Of a stretch of DNA of 38,861 nt, positions 35,483 through 38,861 are shown one piece after another. The stretch is taken from contig JAAUZD010000031.1 of assembly GCA_014804785.1 (NCBI GenBank), positions 6,217 to 45,077 of the forward strand. The letters run 5' to 3'. Position numbers and translations under genes: made by a program. Positions within the stretch are counted from its first letter, which is position 1. Every line of letters begins with the position of its first letter. This DNA comes from Lachnospiraceae bacterium (lineage in GTDB: Bacteria; Bacillota; Clostridia; Lachnospirales; Lachnospiraceae). The notes beneath the pieces are model-generated. The model searched no databases and was not told the DNA's origin. It saw nothing but the letters and a program-made list of their open reading frames with translations.

Positions 35483-35608
35483 CGTAGAAAAATCATTTAT
35501 TTATGTAAAATTTCACAGATTCAACATAAATTTGCAATATACTGATAAGGAGCATGAGCAGCATAGCTTGTATTACGCTTATGACTATAAGATCAAGAGG
35601 CAGATAAT

Positions 35609-36289
35609 ATGGAAAGAATGAAAGTTCTTGTAGTGGATGATGAGTCCAGAATGAGAAAACTGGTAAAAGATTTTCTGGTAAAGAATAACTATGAGGTCTT
35701 GGAAGCAGAGGATGGCAGTCACGCACTGGACATTTTTTATGAGCAGAAAGATATCGCGCTTATTATTCTGGATGTCATGATGCCTAAAATGGATGGGTGG
35801 GAAGTCTGCCGTGAAATCAGGCAGTATTCCAAAGTGCCTGTCATAATGCTGACAGCCAAGTCGGATGAGAGGGACGAACTGCAGGGGTTCGCACTTGGAG
35901 TTGATGAATATATCACAAAGCCTTTTAGCCCAAAGATATTGGTGGCAAGGGTAGAGGCTATCCTGCGTAGAACCAGCCAGCTCGGAAAAGAAGAAATGTT
36001 GGAAGCTGGAGGAATTGTGCTTGACAAGGCTGCACATAATGTAATCATTGACGGAAAATCCATTGATTTAAGCTACAAGGAATTTGAACTTTTAAATTAT
36101 TTTATGGAAAATAAAGGAATTGCGCTGTCTCGTGAAAAAATATTGAATAATGTTTGGAATTATGATTATTTCGGAGATGCCCGGACCATTGACACGCATG
36201 TAAAAAAGTTGCGGAGCAAAATGGGAGAAAAAGGTGACTTTATTAAAACAATCTGGGGGATGGGATACAAATTCGAAACGGAGAACTGA
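35609..36289 (+). CDS. OmpR/PhoB-family response regulator
   Basis: The 226-residue protein has a receiver domain (residues 4-118) with acidic D10-D11, phosphoacceptor D55 in LDVMMPKMD, T/S in MLTAKS and the K in YITKPF. The C-terminal winged helix (about 130-225) has the OmpR pattern LSYKEFELLNYFMEN, RTIDTHVKKLRSKMG and IWGMGYKFE. AGAGGCAG precedes the ATG. HK 36295 starts five bases after its stop, so the pair is a two-component system. The signal and target genes are unknown; the lipoprotein at 37827 may be a sensor accessory or a target. Confidence 0.96.
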   Translation: MERMKVLVVDDESRMRKLVKDFLVKNNYEVLEAEDGSHALDIFYEQKDIALIILDVMMPKMDGWEVCREIRQYSKVPVIMLTAKSDERDELQGFALGVDEYITKPFSPKILVARVEAILRRTSQLGKEEMLEAGGIVLDKAAHNVIIDGKSIDLSYKEFELLNYFMENKGIALSREKILNNVWNYDYFGDARTIDTHVKKLRSKMGEKGDFIKTIWGMGYKFETEN

Positions 36290-36294
36290 ACTTT

Positions 36295-37779
36295 ATGAAA
36301 TATTCAATCAGAAAACAGTTCGCACTTGTGTTTTGTCTGCTTATGGCGGGGACAATTCTTCTTTGCTGGTTTATTAATAATACATTTCTTGAAAGATATT
36401 ATCTGGAAAATAAACAAAAAGCAATGCTCAGCGTTTATACTATCATAAACAGAGCATCTAATGAGGGAACAATAGGAACAGACGCGTTTGATATTGAATT
36501 CCAGAAAATTTGCGGCAGAAATAGTATCAATATTATCCTCCTTGATGCGGAAACCAGAACTATCAAGACTTCTATTAACGATTATGAAATATTGAGCAGG
36601 CAGCTGATGGATTATTTGTTTAAGAAGGATGAGTATGCTTCTGGCAAAATGCTTGTGGAAGAAAAAAATTATACGATGCTGATCAAGTTGGATACGAAAA
36701 CCCAGCTTGAATATGTGGATATGTGGGGAGTGTTGGATAATGGAAATCTTTTTCTGTTCAGAAGTTCCCTGGAAGGAATTCGGGAAGGGGTTGAACTTGC
36801 CAATAGATTTCTTGCCTATGTGGGAACCGGGGCAGCAATACTGAGTGCATTGATCATCCTTCTGGTTTCCCGTAAAATAACAGAACCGATTATGGAACTT
36901 ACCCAAATTTCTGAAAGGATGAGGCATTTGGATTTTGATGCCAAATATGAAGGAAACAGCAAAACGGAAATTGCATTGTTAGGACAGAATATCAATGAAT
37001 TATCGGAAACTCTGGAAAGCACTATATTAGAACTGAAAAGTGCAAACAATGAATTGCAAAGGGATATAGAAAAGAAAAATAAAATTGATGAGATGCGGAA
37101 AGAATTTTTATCCAATGTATCTCATGAACTGAAAACACCCATCGCGTTGATACAAGGATACGCGGAAGGGCTTAAGGAAGGCATTAATGATGACGAAGAA
37201 AACAGAAATTTTTACTGTGAAGTTATAATGGATGAAGCTGCTAAAATGAACGATATGGTCAAAAAGCTTCTTTCGTTGAACCAGTTGGAGTTTGGCAATA
37301 ACACAGTTACTATGGAGCGTTTTGATATAACGGCGCTGATTAAAAATTACCTTCAATCAGCAGAAATACTGTGCAGGCAGAAAGAGGTTACAGTGCAGAT
37401 GGAAGATTATCCGCCTATCCATGTCTGGGCAGATGAATTTATGGTAGAAGAGATTTTTAATAATTATTTTAGTAATGCAATGAATCATGTTGCAGAAAAT
37501 AGGGTAATTGATGTAAAATTAACTTTAAAAGAGAATGTAGTACGCATTTCTGTATTTAATACAGGAGTGCCCATCCCAGAGGAAAGCATTCCGCATATAT
37601 GGGAAAAATTCTATAAAGTAGATAAAGCCAGGACCAGAGAGTATGGTGGAAGCGGAGTTGGTCTTTCCATTGTAAAGGCAATGATGGATTCCATGAATCA
37701 AAAATATGGCGTGGTCAATTTTGATAATGGAGTTGAATTCTGGTTTGAATTGGAAATGACTGAGAAAAGGGAATGTTGA
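36295..37779 (+). CDS. Sensor histidine kinase
   Basis: The 494-residue kinase has TM1 near 8-28, an outer sensor loop of about 140 residues with no recognised motif, TM2 near 172-192, a HAMP linker, then HisKA with the phosphoacceptor H277 in NVSHELKTP and a HATPase_c domain with N box FNNYFSNAMNH, a degenerate G1 VFNTGVPIP and GGSGVGLSI. It pairs with the response regulator immediately upstream. The overall layout matches the VanS/WalK-like class. The signal cannot be inferred. Confidence 0.96.
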   Translation: MKYSIRKQFALVFCLLMAGTILLCWFINNTFLERYYLENKQKAMLSVYTIINRASNEGTIGTDAFDIEFQKICGRNSINIILLDAETRTIKTSINDYEILSRQLMDYLFKKDEYASGKMLVEEKNYTMLIKLDTKTQLEYVDMWGVLDNGNLFLFRSSLEGIREGVELANRFLAYVGTGAAILSALIILLVSRKITEPIMELTQISERMRHLDFDAKYEGNSKTEIALLGQNINELSETLESTILELKSANNELQRDIEKKNKIDEMRKEFLSNVSHELKTPIALIQGYAEGLKEGINDDEENRNFYCEVIMDEAAKMNDMVKKLLSLNQLEFGNNTVTMERFDITALIKNYLQSAEILCRQKEVTVQMEDYPPIHVWADEFMVEEIFNNYFSNAMNHVAENRVIDVKLTLKENVVRISVFNTGVPIPEESIPHIWEKFYKVDKARTREYGGSGVGLSIVKAMMDSMNQKYGVVNFDNGVEFWFELEMTEKREC

Positions 37780-37826
37780 AGTCTCCACATGGGAAAGGCT
37801 CATACGGGAAAGGTATAGGGATAAGA

Positions 37827-38573
37827 ATGAAAAGACAAGTAATTGGCAGTGCAGCCGCATTATTAACAGCCGCGCTTGCAACAGGCTGTGGCAATACGAT
37901 ACCCAATTTAAGTGATCAGCAGCAGGAACTAGTAGTGGAATATGCAGCAGGAATAGTGCTTAAATATGATCAGAATTATGAAAGTAAGCTGGTCGAACTG
38001 ACATTGGAGCAGGAGACTGAAATGACAGCGCCAGAGGAGGAAGTATCTGAAAATCCAGTGACAGACGAAAAGGAAAGTGCAGATGCGCAACAACAGGAAG
38101 ATGCATTGGAGGATGTGACAGTAATTGATAACACCCAGGAACAAGAGGATGTATCTATAGAATCCTTTTTAAACCTGGATTCCGTGAAAATTACTTATGC
38201 TGGTTGTGAAGCTTATGATTTCTATCCGGAGCAGGGAGAAGAAGAGGAGTTTTACTTTGTAATGAATGCAACGGAGGGAAATAAGCTGTTGGTCTTGAAA
38301 TTTCTGACAGAAAATATATCAGGAGCAGAAACTTCTCTTGATATTGGACAAAGTGAGACCAGATTTACACTTATGGTGAATGGAGAAAGAAAAAATGCAT
38401 TGACAACGATGCTGCTAAATGAATTGGCGTATTATCAGGGAACGCTTGCCCCTGGTGAAAGCACGGAATTGGTTCTGATTTGTGAGATACCGGATGAGCA
38501 GGCAGATGCGACGCCGACTTTGGAACTGACTATGAAAAGTGTAGATGATATTGCTACAATTTCATTGAATTAA
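37827..38573 (+). CDS. Putative lipoprotein, unknown function, with Ig-like C-terminal domain
   Basis: The 248-residue protein starts with a lipoprotein signal (MKRQVIGSAAA ... LATGC, C21), chosen because AGGGA lies five bases before ATG 37827. A 40-residue linker rich in E, D and Q follows. The C-terminal 110 residues (YAGCEAYDF, FYFVMNATEGNKLLVLKFLTEN, ... LVLICEIPDEQ) look like a DUF4352/DUF5067-type immunoglobulin-like beta domain found in many Gram-positive lipoproteins. It starts 47 bp after the kinase stop in the same transcript and is followed by a terminator. It may help the kinase sense the cell surface. Confidence 0.75.
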   Translation: MKRQVIGSAAALLTAALATGCGNTIPNLSDQQQELVVEYAAGIVLKYDQNYESKLVELTLEQETEMTAPEEEVSENPVTDEKESADAQQQEDALEDVTVIDNTQEQEDVSIESFLNLDSVKITYAGCEAYDFYPEQGEEEEFYFVMNATEGNKLLVLKFLTENISGAETSLDIGQSETRFTLMVNGERKNALTTMLLNELAYYQGTLAPGESTELVLICEIPDEQADATPTLELTMKSVDDIATISLN

Positions 38574-38603
38574 AGTGCTAAACTACTTTTTGGCTATCAG
38601 AAA

Positions 38604-38627
38604 AGGCCCATAAAATGGGTCTTTTTT
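38604..38627 (+). terminator. Terminator of the two-component/lipoprotein operon
   Basis: AGGCCCAT (38604-38611) pairs with ATGGGTCT (38615-38622) around AAA, followed by a T run to 38627. Confidence 0.9.
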
Positions 38628-38678
38628 CATGAATTTTAAACTGTGTAAAAAAATTCTACAAATTTTTTAAAATTAGTG

Positions 38679-38707
38679 TTGACATTATGGGAAAGGGGTG
38701 ATATAGT
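38679..38707 (+). promoter_or_regulatory. Near-consensus promoter, probably of an rRNA operon
   Basis: TTGACA (38679-38684) and TATAGT (38702-38707) are 17 bp apart, preceded by AT-rich DNA with A/T runs like UP elements. The strength and the downstream leader suggest stable RNA transcription. Confidence 0.75.
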
Positions 38708-38713
38708 AAGATT

Positions 38714-38861
38714 CGTTGCGGGTGATACATCACAGAAAGCAACGAACAGAACCTTGACAAATGAACAGCAATGCAACCCTGAAAATTCTATAAAAGAAAA
38801 TTCAGAAACGAACGGAGCAGGTCGGAAGACCGGCTCGAACCAAGAACAGTAATAACGGTTA
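38714..38861 (+). other. Structured leader, likely 5' leader of a 16S rRNA gene
   Basis: No protein frame begins here. TTCGTTGC (38712-38719) can pair with GCAACGAA (38739-38746), enclosing a small GTGAT/ATCAC hairpin. The phrase ACCTTGACAAATGAACAG resembles the ACCTTGAAAACT-type motif in the leader of Firmicutes 16S genes. Toward the edge GAGC-A-GGTC and GACC-G-GCTC form a hairpin with a GGAA tetraloop (38815-38834). The rRNA itself is outside the window, so this is inference. Confidence 0.5.

Noticed and set aside
35554-35607. 17-codon open frame ending one base before the response regulator start
   Set aside because: AAGGAG lies only one base before its ATG, which is too close, and no promoter with a good -35 was found. 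A leader peptide is possible but not supported.

Overview
The window reads as chromosomal DNA from a low-to-mid GC Clostridia, most likely a Lachnospiraceae member. This is inferred from the gap-pgk-tpiA block, the eno ... secG-rnr-smpB-ssrA order, a tryptophan T-box in front of a trpXYZ-type transporter, strong AGGAGG ribosome sites and TTGACA/TATAAT promoters. No phage, insertion sequence, CRISPR array or tRNA gene was seen. Almost all genes lie on the plus strand; the two minus-strand genes are a PHP phosphatase (1165-1983) and a PMT-type glycosyltransferase (23486-25213).

Layout. 1-2000: the tail of an upstream gene, mnmA (tRNA 2-thiolation) and a convergent PHP-family histidinol-phosphatase. 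2000-5400: gap, pgk and tpiA. 5450-13120: a GT2 polyprenyl-phosphate-type glycosyltransferase overlapping a DEAD-box RNA helicase, a membrane-anchored TPR protein, a CDF metal exporter and a large GT-C-like membrane protein. 13195-14736: gpmI. 14795-18435: a GntR/YtrA-type regulator, an ABC ATPase and a permease with a very large extracytoplasmic domain. 18595-25213: three GT-C membrane glycosyltransferases and a convergent PMT-family enzyme. 25410-31790: eno, a secreted GH25 lysozyme with cell-wall-binding repeats, secG, rnr, smpB and ssrA (tmRNA). 31811-35482: Trp T-box, trpX, trpY, trpZ and a conserved-looking membrane protein of unknown function. 35609-38573: response regulator, sensor kinase, lipoprotein. 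38604-38861: a terminator, a near-consensus promoter and a structured leader that probably belongs to an rRNA operon starting just beyond the window.

How it fits together. The lower-glycolysis genes and the secG-rnr-smpB-ssrA block keep the same order and orientation as in Bacillus, but are separated by blocks rich in membrane glycosyltransferases. Those genes (one GT2 donor-maker, four or five GT-C acceptor enzymes) could form an undescribed extracytoplasmic glycosylation pathway. The most unusual sequence-level signals are a 37-bp hairpin element found twice directly after a terminator (before pgk and before rnr) with a compensatory base-pair change, a shared terminator-like hairpin upstream of two glycosyltransferase genes, and a strong plus-strand intrinsic terminator buried inside the coding sequence of the opposing PMT gene.
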